NCBI RefSeq assembly: GCF_900130005.1
Contig: NZ_FQXP01000004.1
Span: 322,703 to 386,702, forward strand
Reading direction: 5' to 3'
Length of the DNA stretch: 64,000 bases
From: Clostridium collagenovorans DSM 3089
GTDB taxonomy: Bacteria; Bacillota; Clostridia; Clostridiales; Clostridiaceae
Shown: positions 27,648 through 37,416 of the stretch, piece by piece
Layout: each line of letters starts with the position of its first letter
Position numbering within the stretch: position 1 is the stretch's first letter
The notes under the pieces: model-generated
Database searches by the model: none
Seen by the model: only the letters and a program-made list of their open reading frames with translations
What the model was told of the DNA's origin: nothing
Position numbers and translations under genes: made by a program

Positions 27648-28316
27648 ATGAGAAATATATTAGAAACTATAAGTTTAAATAAGTACTATGATGAGGGTGA
27701 AAATCTTGTAAAGGCTATAGATAATACTAATCTTCAAATTAAAGAGGGAGAGTTTGTTGCAATAGTTGGTAAATCAGGTTCTGGTAAAAGTACATTACTG
27801 CATATGCTTGGAGCCTTAGATAGACCAACAAGTGGTAAGATCCTAATAGATAATAATGATATTTCAAATATGAAGGAAGAACAGTTAGCTGTTTTTAGAA
27901 GAAGAAAAATAGGGTTTATATTTCAATATTATAATTTAATTCCTTCAATAAATGTTTGGGAGAATATAGTTTTACCAATTGGGCTTGATTCAAGAAAGGT
28001 AGATGTTGAATTTGTGGAAGAGATACTTAATACTCTGAATTTACAAAATAAAAAATACAATATGCCTAATACTTTATCTGGTGGTCAGCAACAAAGAGTA
28101 GCTATTGCAAGAGCGCTAGCATCTAAACCTTCAATAATTTTAGCGGATGAACCAACTGGAAACTTAGACTCTAAAACAGAGGAAGAGGTATTAACTTTAC
28201 TTAAACTTACGGCAAAAAAATATAACCAAACTATAGTTATGATAACTCATGATGAAGGAATTGCTCAAATGGCAGATAGAGTTATAAAAGTTGAAGATGG
28301 TAAGGTGGTAAGATAA
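27648..28316 (+). CDS. ABC transporter ATPase (MacB/BceA type)
   Basis: 222 residues with Walker A GKSGSGKST, Q-loop FQYYNLIP, signature LSGGQQQR, Walker B ILADEPTGNLD and switch ITHD. It belongs to the LolD/MacB/BceA class, which works with FtsX-type permeases. GGGAGGA precedes the ATG. The stop codon overlaps the permease start by one base, so the two are translationally coupled. Confidence 0.95.
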   Translation: MRNILETISLNKYYDEGENLVKAIDNTNLQIKEGEFVAIVGKSGSGKSTLLHMLGALDRPTSGKILIDNNDISNMKEEQLAVFRRRKIGFIFQYYNLIPSINVWENIVLPIGLDSRKVDVEFVEEILNTLNLQNKKYNMPNTLSGGQQQRVAIARALASKPSIILADEPTGNLDSKTEEEVLTLLKLTAKKYNQTIVMITHDEGIAQMADRVIKVEDGKVVR

Positions 28317-30709
28317 TGAGTACTTTATCAGCTTTGGTTAAGGGGAATTTAAGTAAAAATAAATCAAAAAATATATTGGTCATTATAACGATTATTTTAA
28401 CAACGGTGCTTTTAACTTCTGTTGGACTTATTTGTTTTGATTGGATTGAAGGAAACAAGCAAAGAACTATTGAATACTCTGGTAGCTTTCATGGAATTTA
28501 TAAAAGAAGTACTGTGGATGAATTGAGGATAATAGAAAATAATTTAGATATAGAAAGCTTTGGAGTTATTAAAACTATAGGATATGCAGAGAAAGAGGAA
28601 AGTAAGTTATCTATAGCGTATGCAGATGAAAATGCTATGAATATGAATAATGTAAAATTTATAAAGGGTTCTGCACCAATTAAAGAAAATGAGGTAGCAA
28701 TACAGGAGGGATATCTAAAGTTATTAGGTATTAAAGCAGAAGTAGGAGAAAAGATAACTTTAGAATATGAATCCAGAGAAAGTGAAGAAACCATAAAAGA
28801 GGATTTTATAATAAGTGGAATTATTGAAACTTCAGAAGCTAACTTAGCTAATAAAAAATATTCGGCTATGCTATCTGAAGAGTTTTTAAATAAAAAAGCA
28901 AATTCTACTGATATGACCTTTACCACATATATACGAGTAAAGGGAGAAGATAAATTATCAGGTACTGAACTTAAAGAGAAGATTAAGACTGTGGCAGGAG
29001 ATATTGGCATAGAAGAATATAGAGTAAAAATTAATGAAGATTATATAAATGCTTCTAATCCAGATCCATCTGTTATAGGGGGTGGAATAGTAGTTGCTTT
29101 AATAGTAGTTTTTTCTAGTATGCTTGTTATTTATAGTATTTTTTATGTATCAATAATAAATAAGGTTCAAGAGTATGGAAAGCTTAGAGCTATTGGAGCT
29201 ACGAAAAGACAAATAAAAAGAATTATTTTCAGAGAGGGAGTTATTTTAGCTACTATATCAATTCCTATAGGAGTAATTCTAGGATATTTTTTATGTGACC
29301 TTATAATTATAAAACTTATCCAATTGGACAAGTATAACATTGGTGGATTTAACCTACCAATAATAATGGGAATTGTAATAATAAGTTACTTAACTGTTTT
29401 TATATCCTTAATAAAACCTATGAAAATTGCTTCTAAAGTATCACCAATAGAAGCTATAAGATATACAGAAGATAGTAAGGGGAAAAATAATAGACGAGGT
29501 TATGAAGAGCTTACATTAAAAAAAGTAACCTTTGCAAACCTTTCAAGAAATAAGAAAAGAACATTTATAACTTTAACTTCACTTGCTTTAAGTGGAATAT
29601 TATTTATAACAGTATCAAGTTTATTGTACAGTATAGATGCTAAGAAAATGGCTAATATGCACAGTTTAGGAGATATTACTTTATCTTTAAGTAATTATAA
29701 ATTTGAATCAGAAATGACTACAGATATGACCATAGGTAAGCTTCATGATAATAATCCTTTAGGAGAAGAATTAAGAAATAGAATAAAGGATATACCTGGG
29801 GTTGAAGAAGTAAATAAGTCCATAGGCACAAGTGCAAAGCATATTAATAATACTTCAGGTGAAGAGATTGTGGTATCCTTTGGTGAGTATGAGGAAGATT
29901 ATTTTAAAGAAATAGAAGAAAAATTAGTTGAGGGAGAAGTTAAGAAAGAAAGATTGCTATCTGGAGAAGGTATAATTTACGGATATCCGGATTTTGCTAA
30001 AGAAAATGGAGTTAAGGTTGGAGAAAAGATTAAGCTAAAAATCATGGATGGAACTGATTATGTTGAGAAGGAATTTACAGTAGATGCCATTAGTGCTGTT
30101 TATGGAGATGAGTTTTTAATTCCAAAGTCTTTAAGAGAAAAGATACTTAAGAAGGATTTAACTAATGCAGTTGGTGTAGTTGTAGAAAAGGATAAGATAA
30201 AATCTGTTGAGGAGACTTTAAAGGCAATGGTTGAAAGCAATGGATTCATAAAAGTATCAACCTTAGAAGAACAAATAAAATTAAATGAAAAGTCCTTAGA
30301 AGCAACTAAGGTTTTAGGATATTCTTTAGTTATAATAATAGGTGTAATAGGCTTTATGAATCTTGTTAATACAATGATAACAAGTATTTTAGCAAGAAAA
30401 AAGGAACTAGGAGTACTTCAAGCTATTGGACTTTCAGACAAGCAGCTTATAAAAATGTTGCAAATAGAAGGATTATTTTACACTGTAGGAACTTTATCTG
30501 CTACTTTAACTATAGGAAATATAATAGGGTATATGTCTGTTATAATGTTTAAAAATTCAGGAGCTTCTTATGCAACATATAGTTATCCTGTAATACCTAC
30601 TATAGTATTGATTATAGCAATAACTTTAGTACAAATATTAATAACCTATTTAATAGCTAATAATTTTAAAAAGGATTCCTTAGTAGATAGAATAAGATAT
30701 AATGAGTAA
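28316..30709 (+). CDS. FtsX-family ABC permease
   Basis: 797 residues. An N-terminal membrane helix, an extracellular domain (about 45-240), a three-helix FtsX core near 250-370, a second membrane start near 420, another large extracellular domain, and the final three-helix core at 660-780 (VTxxxARKKELGVLQAIG pattern). This eight-to-ten-helix plan moves or senses cell-envelope substrates. With the linked two-component system it resembles bacitracin-type (Bce-like) detoxification modules, though the substrate is unknown. Confidence 0.92.
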   Translation: MSTLSALVKGNLSKNKSKNILVIITIILTTVLLTSVGLICFDWIEGNKQRTIEYSGSFHGIYKRSTVDELRIIENNLDIESFGVIKTIGYAEKEESKLSIAYADENAMNMNNVKFIKGSAPIKENEVAIQEGYLKLLGIKAEVGEKITLEYESRESEETIKEDFIISGIIETSEANLANKKYSAMLSEEFLNKKANSTDMTFTTYIRVKGEDKLSGTELKEKIKTVAGDIGIEEYRVKINEDYINASNPDPSVIGGGIVVALIVVFSSMLVIYSIFYVSIINKVQEYGKLRAIGATKRQIKRIIFREGVILATISIPIGVILGYFLCDLIIIKLIQLDKYNIGGFNLPIIMGIVIISYLTVFISLIKPMKIASKVSPIEAIRYTEDSKGKNNRRGYEELTLKKVTFANLSRNKKRTFITLTSLALSGILFITVSSLLYSIDAKKMANMHSLGDITLSLSNYKFESEMTTDMTIGKLHDNNPLGEELRNRIKDIPGVEEVNKSIGTSAKHINNTSGEEIVVSFGEYEEDYFKEIEEKLVEGEVKKERLLSGEGIIYGYPDFAKENGVKVGEKIKLKIMDGTDYVEKEFTVDAISAVYGDEFLIPKSLREKILKKDLTNAVGVVVEKDKIKSVEETLKAMVESNGFIKVSTLEEQIKLNEKSLEATKVLGYSLVIIIGVIGFMNLVNTMITSILARKKELGVLQAIGLSDKQLIKMLQIEGLFYTVGTLSATLTIGNIIGYMSVIMFKNSGASYATYSYPVIPTIVLIIAITLVQILITYLIANNFKKDSLVDRIRYNE

Positions 30710-30902
30710 TTTAAAGAGTAATATAGTATTAGTTTTCTATACTTATAATTAATAGATTTTCATAGAGTTCTAAGTAAAATTAAGGATTTAAGTTTGAAAA
30801 GCATATTAGGTATTTTATAAATCTGAGTTTTAAATGGCTTTGTATATATTAAGTGATAAGAAAGAAAATCTACTAATTATTATTGCCCCAAAATATATAT
30901 AA

Positions 30903-30958
30903 GTAAAACCATGTATAACTAGGAGTTTAAAAACTAGAAGAATACATGGTTTTATTAA
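30903..30958 (+). terminator. Terminator after the ABC operon
   Basis: AAAACCATGTAT (30905-30916) pairs with ATACATGGTTTT (30942-30953), with an inner CTAG/CTAG stem, followed by ATTAAT. Confidence 0.7.
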
Positions 30959-31015
30959 TATATAGATTTTTATGATATAATTCAGTAAGTAATGACGTAA
31001 ATGGGGGTATTTTAT

Positions 31016-31711
31016 ATGAAGAACATATTATTAGTAGAAGATGATGTATCCTTAAGTAGAGGAATAAGTTTCAAGCTTAAAAGAGAAGGATATGAGGTGT
31101 TTTGTGCATCAAAGCTTCAAGAAGCTTTAGATATATTTAATAACAATGAAATAAATTTAGTAATTAGTGATATTGGACTAGAAGAAGGTGATGGATTTCA
31201 GCTATGTGAGGAAATAAGAAAGAGGAGCAATGTACTTTTAATTTTCTTAACCGCTTTAGATCAAGAAGTTGACATAGTTACGGGATATGATATAGGTGCG
31301 GATGATTACATAACTAAACCATTTAGTTTTATGGTTTTAATATCTAAGGTAAATGCACTAATGAGAAGAATTGCAAAGAAAGAGGGGGTAAAAGAAGTTA
31401 TAGAGTGTAGAGCTTTAAGCTTTAACCCCTCTAAAATGCAGTTATTAATAGAAGGAAATGAAGTTGTTTTAAGTAAAAATGAATATAAACTATTAAGTTG
31501 TCTTATAAATAATCCATTGCAAATCATAACAAAGGAACAGCTTTTAGAGTCTTTATGGGATAAGGATGGAGTATATGTAGATGAGAACGCTGTTGCTGTT
31601 AACATAAGACGACTTAGAGAAAAGATAGAAGAGAATCCATCAGAGCCTCTTTTCATTAAAAACATAAGGGGGATAGGCTACAGATGGAATGAGGAGTGTA
31701 CTAGAGTATGA
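31016..31711 (+). CDS. OmpR-family response regulator
   Basis: 231 residues: receiver domain with acidic pocket EDD, phospho-Asp in VISDIGLEEGDG, conserved FLTALD and TKPF, then a winged-helix DNA-binding domain ending IRGIGYRW. ATG 31016 is chosen because GGGGGTATTTT precedes it; the upstream in-frame ATG at 31001 overlaps this ribosome site. It overlaps the kinase gene by 4 nt. It probably controls the ABC genes just upstream. Confidence 0.95.
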   Translation: MKNILLVEDDVSLSRGISFKLKREGYEVFCASKLQEALDIFNNNEINLVISDIGLEEGDGFQLCEEIRKRSNVLLIFLTALDQEVDIVTGYDIGADDYITKPFSFMVLISKVNALMRRIAKKEGVKEVIECRALSFNPSKMQLLIEGNEVVLSKNEYKLLSCLINNPLQIITKEQLLESLWDKDGVYVDENAVAVNIRRLREKIEENPSEPLFIKNIRGIGYRWNEECTRV

Positions 31712-32958
31712 TAAGTAAGATGGTATTTGAACCGAAGTTTAAAAAAATATGTTTTTTACTTAGCATTATTATGATAATTACAGCTTCTATATTTTTAGTT
31801 TTTCAATATGAAAACCTTAATAATATACATAGAGAAAAGATAAGAACCTATGAGAGACTCATTGGAACTTTAGTAAAGCAACATCCTGAAGATGAAATTT
31901 ATATAATAGAAAGCTTCTTTAATGAGAGTAAGGAAGACTCTACTTATGGAGCTAAGATTTTAAAAAAATATGGTTATAGCTTAGAAAATGATATTGAAAG
32001 ACAAAGCAGCTTTAGAAAAATTAGGAGATCATATTTAAGAAATAATTTTATAGCAATAGGGAGCTTCTTAATAATAATATTTTTAGTGATAACTTACATT
32101 TTGCTTTATCTCTTAAAATATTTAGAGAAAATATCTTCGGTTTTAGATGATTTTATAAAAGGGGAGTTTAATTATGAAGATAACTTAGCTGATGAAGGAA
32201 TAGTAAATGTAATAGAATCTCAACTTAATCAACTTGGGAGAAGTGTAAGCTTTAACTATAATAAACTAGAAAGTGAAAAGGAAAGTTCTAAGTCTCTTGT
32301 AACAGATATATCACATCAATTAAAAACACCCTTAGCTTCTTTAAGTATGTGCAATAGTATTCTAGAAGAGGATGAACTTACAAAGGAAGAGAAAAAAGAG
32401 TTTTTGGACATGAGTAATAAAAATATAAGTAAACTTAATGCATTAATAGATTCTTTAGTTAATATATCTAGATTAGAAGTTGCTATGATAAAACTAAATC
32501 CACAGAAAAATAATTTAAGAGATACTATATTAAAAGCTTATAATAGTGCTTATATTAAAGCAAAACATAAGAATATAGATATTGTATTAGGAGATATAGA
32601 GGAGTATACTATTACAAAACATGATAAGAAATGGACAGAAGAAGCTATTTTTAATGTTTTAGAAAATGCAATAAAATATAGCAATAAGAGTGAAAAAATA
32701 TATTTAGATGTAGAAGATAGTTTAAACTATATAAAAATAAATATAAAGGATAATGGAATAGGAATAAGCAAAAATGAGTTCAATAATATTTTCAAGAGAT
32801 TTTATAGAGGCAAGGAAGTTGAAAAGCTTGAAATAGAAGGCTCTGGGGTTGGATTATATTTAACTAGAAAGATTTTAGAAGATCAAAGTGGAAGTATTAT
32901 GGTTAAATCAGAAAAGGGTAAGGGAAGTACCTTTAGTTTGTTTTTGCCTAAAATATAA
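31708..32958 (+). CDS. Sensor histidine kinase
   Basis: 416 residues with two membrane helices (about 13-33 and 108-134) flanking a short external loop of about 70 residues. The H-box DISHQLKTPLASL (His near 202) is followed by N-box NVLENAIKYS, G1 DNGIGIS and G2 GSGVGLYL. It is the partner of the overlapping response regulator. The external loop is larger than in intramembrane Bce kinases, so it may sense directly. Confidence 0.94.
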   Translation: MISKMVFEPKFKKICFLLSIIMIITASIFLVFQYENLNNIHREKIRTYERLIGTLVKQHPEDEIYIIESFFNESKEDSTYGAKILKKYGYSLENDIERQSSFRKIRRSYLRNNFIAIGSFLIIIFLVITYILLYLLKYLEKISSVLDDFIKGEFNYEDNLADEGIVNVIESQLNQLGRSVSFNYNKLESEKESSKSLVTDISHQLKTPLASLSMCNSILEEDELTKEEKKEFLDMSNKNISKLNALIDSLVNISRLEVAMIKLNPQKNNLRDTILKAYNSAYIKAKHKNIDIVLGDIEEYTITKHDKKWTEEAIFNVLENAIKYSNKSEKIYLDVEDSLNYIKINIKDNGIGISKNEFNNIFKRFYRGKEVEKLEIEGSGVGLYLTRKILEDQSGSIMVKSEKGKGSTFSLFLPKI

Positions 32959-32975
32959 GATAGGATGTGAATATA

Positions 32976-34022
32976 ATGAATACTATGAAGTTGTTAAAGC
33001 CTAGGGCTTTAAAAAGGGGTGACAAGGTAGCTACTATAAGCTTATCAGCTGGTACTGCTGGAGAAAAGGATATTTTATGGAGATATGAACAAGGGAAAAA
33101 GAGATTAGAAGAAGTATTTGGTCTTGAGGTTGTTGAAATGGATAATACCTTAAAGGGGTGTAAGTATTTATATGAACATCCAGAAAAAAGAGCAGAGGAT
33201 TTAATGAATGCTTTTAAGGATACTTCTATTAAAGGAATATTTACTTGTATAGGTGGAGAAGAAAGTGTAAGAATGTTACCTTATATAGATTTTCAAGTTA
33301 TAAAAGAAAATCCTAAGGTATTTATAGGATATTCAGATACAACTACAACACATATGATGTGTTTAAAAGCTGGTATTTCAAGTTTCTATGGACCAGCAAT
33401 TTTATGTGATTTTGCTGAAAACATATCTATGTTTGATTATACAAAGCATTGGCTTGAAAAGGTTTTATTTAGTAATGAAGCAATAGGAGAAGTGTATCCA
33501 TCAGATGTATGGACTAGTGAGTTTTTATCATGGGAAGAAAAGAATAAAAACACTGCAAGGAAAACTAATAAATGTGAAGGACCAGAATTATTACAGGGTG
33601 TAGGAAAGGTCCAAGGACATTTAATAGGTGGATGTATGGAAGTTCTAGAAATGCTTAAGGGGACAGAACTTTGGCCTCAAGAGCAGTCATGGGAAAATGC
33701 TATATTATTTTTAGAAACCTCTGAAAATAGAACTCCTCCTGTATATTTTGAATATTGGCTTAGAAATTATGGAACACAGGGAATTTTAAATAAGGTTAAT
33801 GGGATAATCTTTGGAAAACCTTATGACAATAAATATTATGAAGAATATAAAGAGATAATATTAAAAATTGTAAGAGAAGAATTAGGACTTAAAGATTTAC
33901 CTATTATGATTAATATGAACTTTGGACATACCGCTCCAATAATGACAATACCTTATGGTGCTTTAGCAGAAATAGATTGTGATAAAAATAAATTTTCTAT
34001 ATTAGAAAGTGGAGTTTTATAA
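32976..34022 (+). CDS. S66-family LD-carboxypeptidase (MccF-like)
   Basis: 348 residues. The serine nucleophile is in FIGYSDTTTTH (about 116-126), with FTCIGGEES before it and LFLETSENRTPP (Glu) and NFGHTAP (His) later, the S66 triad. Family members trim murein tetrapeptides or cleave microcin C-like peptide-nucleotides; the long form here is closer to MccF. ATG 32976 follows AGGATG; the GTG at 32967 overlaps that site. It lies 17 nt after the kinase, probably in the same transcript. Confidence 0.9.
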   Translation: MNTMKLLKPRALKRGDKVATISLSAGTAGEKDILWRYEQGKKRLEEVFGLEVVEMDNTLKGCKYLYEHPEKRAEDLMNAFKDTSIKGIFTCIGGEESVRMLPYIDFQVIKENPKVFIGYSDTTTTHMMCLKAGISSFYGPAILCDFAENISMFDYTKHWLEKVLFSNEAIGEVYPSDVWTSEFLSWEEKNKNTARKTNKCEGPELLQGVGKVQGHLIGGCMEVLEMLKGTELWPQEQSWENAILFLETSENRTPPVYFEYWLRNYGTQGILNKVNGIIFGKPYDNKYYEEYKEIILKIVREELGLKDLPIMINMNFGHTAPIMTIPYGALAEIDCDKNKFSILESGVL

Positions 34023-34118
34023 TCTTAGACTTAAGCTAGAAAATTATAATGTTTATAAATAATATAGAAAGTGTTTTATTGAATCTTATGAGGGCATTAT
34101 ATAAGGGAGGCGTTTAAT

Positions 34119-34658
34119 ATGACTAATAATAATCTTAGAGTGGTTGAAGTTGTTGAATATAATCCAAACTGGCATATTGAGTTTAAAGAAGAAGCACACA
34201 AGCTTAGAGATATTTTAAAAGATGAGATTGTGGAAATACACCACATAGGAAGTACATCTATTCCTAATATGAGTGCTAAACCTGTAATAGATATATTACT
34301 TGAGGTTAGGGATATAAATGCAATTGATTATTACAATGAAAAAATTCAGCAAATAGGATATATACCTAAGGGTGAGTATGGAATAAGAAATAGAAGGTTC
34401 TTTTTAAAAGGTGAGAATGATAGAACGCATCATATTCATGCTTTTGAAACTGGTGATACTGAAATAAAAAGACACTTGAACTTTAGAGATTATATGATAA
34501 ATCATCCCGAGGAAGCAGAGGAATATAAGAATTTAAAAAAGGATTTAGCTTATAAATTCAAATATGATATTGATAAATATATAGAAGGCAAAGATGCATT
34601 TATTAAAAATATAGATTTAAAAGCAAAGCAAGAATTTACTGAAGGTTTTATGAAATAG
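34119..34658 (+). CDS. GrpB/UPF0157-family protein
   Basis: 179 residues with HHIGSTSIPNMSAKPVIDILLEV (about 43-65), the nucleotidyltransferase-like GS...D-x-D core of the GrpB family, and RTHHIHAFETG later. The biochemical role is not established for the family. GGGAGG precedes the ATG. It is followed by a long structured terminator. Confidence 0.88.
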   Translation: MTNNNLRVVEVVEYNPNWHIEFKEEAHKLRDILKDEIVEIHHIGSTSIPNMSAKPVIDILLEVRDINAIDYYNEKIQQIGYIPKGEYGIRNRRFFLKGENDRTHHIHAFETGDTEIKRHLNFRDYMINHPEEAEEYKNLKKDLAYKFKYDIDKYIEGKDAFIKNIDLKAKQEFTEGFMK

Positions 34659-34674
34659 CTTGAAAAATTTAAAT

Positions 34675-34782
34675 ATAAGTGGCTTAACAATAAGAGTATA
34701 TATAGATATATTAGCTTTGAAGGTTTAAATTAGCGCAATATATGGGTATGTTTACTCTTAAGGTCAAAGCCACTTTTTTTAT
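34675..34782 (+). terminator. Long branched terminator-like structure
   Basis: The outer stem AAGTGGCTT with AAAGCCACTT encloses a second stem AAGAGTA/TACTCTT and about 60 nt of further sequence, followed by seven T. It is larger than an ordinary terminator. Confidence 0.65.
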
Positions 34783-35137
34783 TGTATATAAAAAATCTTA
34801 AAAAAAGTAAAATTATACTTTTAAAATAAATTATTTTTATTTATAATAAATTAGTCTTAAAAAGTTTAAGATATAAACTATAGGTATAATAAAAAAGTAA
34901 TTTTATGAGTTTCACGGTTTATATGGTTAGTGCTTAAATGGAAAATATATACTTTGAATTTAGGTATGTTTAATAGAGTTTAGTATATATTGTAATCTTG
35001 AAACTACATTAACTAACTTTGTTTTAAGGTGAATTTTAAAAAGCTATAAAATAAGTAAAGTTTATTTAATTAATCATATATAAAGAAGTAATCTAAAGAA
35101 AACTAAGTTAAAATATATAAGATAAAGGATAATTAAT
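34783..35137. other. Intergenic region upstream of the methyltransferase
   Basis: AT-rich and non-coding. AAAGGATA just before 35138 is the ribosome site. No operator recognised. Confidence 0.35.
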
Positions 35138-35959
35138 ATGGAGAAAACAAAACTTGTAGGAAATGAAAATGAGAGTAAAGAAGTGTGTATTGAGAAGAAT
35201 AAAGATTCGTGGAATGATAGCAGCTATGAGGCTTGGGTAAACAGATTTGGAATGCCAAGTGAAGCAATACAAAGGATAACTAAGGACCCAGCTAAAATGG
35301 TTTCAAGTATTTATGGTAAATTTGGAGATGTTAAGGGTAAAAAAATAATGAATCTTATGGGCTCTAATGGGACTAAGGCAGTGTCATTAGCTTTATTAGG
35401 TGCAAATGTATCAGTTGTAGACTTTTCTGATGGTAATAAAAAATATGCTCTAGAATTAGCACAAGAAGCAGGAGTAAGTATAGAGTACATATTATCAGAT
35501 GTTCTTAAATTATCAGAAAGTAAATTAAGTGGAGACTTTGACATTGTATTTGCTGAAATGGGCATATTACATTATTTTTCAGATTTAAAAGTGTTTATGG
35601 ACATAATATATAAGCTACTTAAGAAAGATGGTATCTTTGTAATTAAGGATTTTCATCCAGTATCAACTAAACTCATTACTTCAAGAGGCTCTACAGCTAA
35701 GGTACGTAAGCACAAGGTAACAGGAGATTACTTTGATAAGGAACTTAAAGAGAAAAATGTGGCATATTCTAAGTACTCTGATGAAAGTGATGAAGAGTCA
35801 AAGGTTTTACTTCGTCTTTGGACATTAGGAGAAATTGTTACAAGTATTGCAGAAAGTAATTTAGTAATTAAATGTTTAGATGAAGAACCTAATCAGTCAT
35901 CAGATACTTTTGATAAGGGTATACCTAAGATTTTTACAATTGTAGCTAAGAAAGCTTAA
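35138..35959 (+). CDS. Class I SAM-dependent methyltransferase
   Basis: 273 residues. Motif I is KIMNLMGSNGTKAVSLAL (about 69-86), followed by acidic VSVVDFSDGN, DVLKLS and MGILHYFSDL in the order of a Rossmann methyltransferase. The substrate is not evident. It is monocistronic with its own terminator. Confidence 0.88.
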   Translation: MEKTKLVGNENESKEVCIEKNKDSWNDSSYEAWVNRFGMPSEAIQRITKDPAKMVSSIYGKFGDVKGKKIMNLMGSNGTKAVSLALLGANVSVVDFSDGNKKYALELAQEAGVSIEYILSDVLKLSESKLSGDFDIVFAEMGILHYFSDLKVFMDIIYKLLKKDGIFVIKDFHPVSTKLITSRGSTAKVRKHKVTGDYFDKELKEKNVAYSKYSDESDEESKVLLRLWTLGEIVTSIAESNLVIKCLDEEPNQSSDTFDKGIPKIFTIVAKKA

Positions 35960-36021
35960 TAATAGAGATGATACAAAGTAAATTAAATACTTTTAAATTT
36001 TAAAGTATAGTATTAAGTAAT

Positions 36022-36068
36022 ATAAGCCGGCGATTATATTAAAAGTATAATTGCTGGCTTTATGTATT
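36022..36068 (+). terminator. Terminator of the methyltransferase gene
   Basis: AAGCCGGCGATTATA pairs with TATAATTGCTGGCTT through one G-U and one mismatch, followed by a short T-rich tail. Confidence 0.7.
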
Positions 36069-36165
36069 ATTTGCATAGGATTGTATATTTACAGTAATTA
36101 CAATATAATATCAATATATCAAAAGATTTAATTAAATTTACAGAAGAATAATACGGGGGACATCA

Positions 36166-36753
36166 ATGGTAATAGCGTATCAAATAGGGATCTTTTTAAT
36201 AATAGTAATATCTTCATTTTTCGGCTTTAGAGCTTTATTAATATCAGTAATTTGCATAGTAGGTTTTAGCTTGACTAATATTTTTACATTAACATTGCTT
36301 ATGGTACAAATGACAACAATTGCAGTATCTACAGCAATAGGAATGGTTATTGCAACTATAAGGTTATTTATGGACATGCCAAGGCTATTTGGCAAATTTC
36401 GTTATTGGCTTAGTGAGAAGATATATAGTTTGAGAAACTCTTCAAAAAGTTTTTTGCTTAGTTTTATATTTGTAAATTTTCTAAGATATCTTTTAACTTG
36501 GGCATTTTTTATAGTATGTGAATTTTTAGTTCCAGGTGGAAATATGAGTTCAGCTGGAGAGATAATGGAGATGGTTATGGGGGTATTATTCATAGGTTAT
36601 TTCTATTCTATAATATTCATAGGAAGAAAAATAAATTATGAAAGTGATTCCTTAATTGAGAAAGGAAGCCTTACTAGCTTTTTAGTCGCATGTGGAAGTA
36701 TGTATTTAGCATTTAGTCATATTCAAAGATTTTCATATGTTTTATTTGCATAG
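36166..36753 (+). CDS. Integral membrane protein of unknown function
   Basis: 195 residues with about five hydrophobic helices: 5-25, 28-60, 97-120, 130-152 and 165-190. A basic amphipathic stretch, KFRYWLSEKIYSLRNSSK, lies between helices two and three. No motif identifies a family. GGGGGA precedes the ATG. It is monocistronic. Confidence 0.75.
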   Translation: MVIAYQIGIFLIIVISSFFGFRALLISVICIVGFSLTNIFTLTLLMVQMTTIAVSTAIGMVIATIRLFMDMPRLFGKFRYWLSEKIYSLRNSSKSFLLSFIFVNFLRYLLTWAFFIVCEFLVPGGNMSSAGEIMEMVMGVLFIGYFYSIIFIGRKINYESDSLIEKGSLTSFLVACGSMYLAFSHIQRFSYVLFA

Positions 36754-36782
36754 TTATCTTCAAGATAATCAAAATTATAAAA

Positions 36783-36818
36783 TTGAGCTATAGATAGTTA
36801 ATTAACTCTCTATAGCTA
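36783..36818 (+). terminator. Weak terminator-like hairpin
   Basis: AGCTATAGA pairs with TCTATAGCT (about 36784-36817), but no T-run follows. Confidence 0.4.
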
Positions 36819-36993
36819 TAAATAGGTTCATTTAAAGATTAGAATTGAACATAAAAAATTTAAGCAGTATTGTGAAGAATATCTATGATAAGAGGTATAG
36901 CTTTATATGGTAAATAGAAATAATATATTAGATTGTGGTAAAATAAAGTTGTAAATTGATTATGTACACTTTATTGGAAGGGAGAAGAGGAAT

Positions 36994-37416
36994 ATGAGCT
37001 TCAATGAAGGCTATAATAAATCTGAACTTTTAGCTATAATAGAAAGTGAAAAATTTAAAGAGATATTTATAAAAAACAATATATTTAATGTTTTAATATT
37101 TGGAAGTCTATATACAGAGGAGTTTAATGAGGAATCTGATGTAGATATTGCAGTCATTGCTCAGAATAAAATTCCTTTCAAAACTGAGATAAATATAACA
37201 TTAGAACTGGAAAAATTATTAGGTAGAGATGTTGACTTTATAGATATAAATGATGAAAATATAAATAACATTATAAAAATAGAGGCTTTAAATAGTAAGA
37301 AAATAATAATAAATGATGAGCTTCTAAACAATGCTATAGAAAAATATGATAGATTATATAAAGAAAATAGAGAATTTTGGGATATTTTAGATAGAGAGGT
37401 TTTGGGTAATGAATAA
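36994..37416 (+). CDS. MntA-type nucleotidyltransferase antitoxin
   Basis: 140 residues. GSLYTEEFNEESDVD near 37-51 is the GSx10DxD signature of minimal nucleotidyltransferases. In characterised MntA/HepT pairs the antitoxin AMPylates a tyrosine of the toxin. The gene overlaps the HEPN gene by 8 nt, so they form a pair. AGGGAGAAGAGG precedes the ATG. Confidence 0.88.
   Translation: MSFNEGYNKSELLAIIESEKFKEIFIKNNIFNVLIFGSLYTEEFNEESDVDIAVIAQNKIPFKTEINITLELEKLLGRDVDFIDINDENINNIIKIEALNSKKIIINDELLNNAIEKYDRLYKENREFWDILDREVLGNE

Noticed and set aside
28498..29010. A 170-codon minus-strand ORF inside the FtsX permease
   Set aside because: Shadow of a well-supported gene; no ribosome site and no domain.
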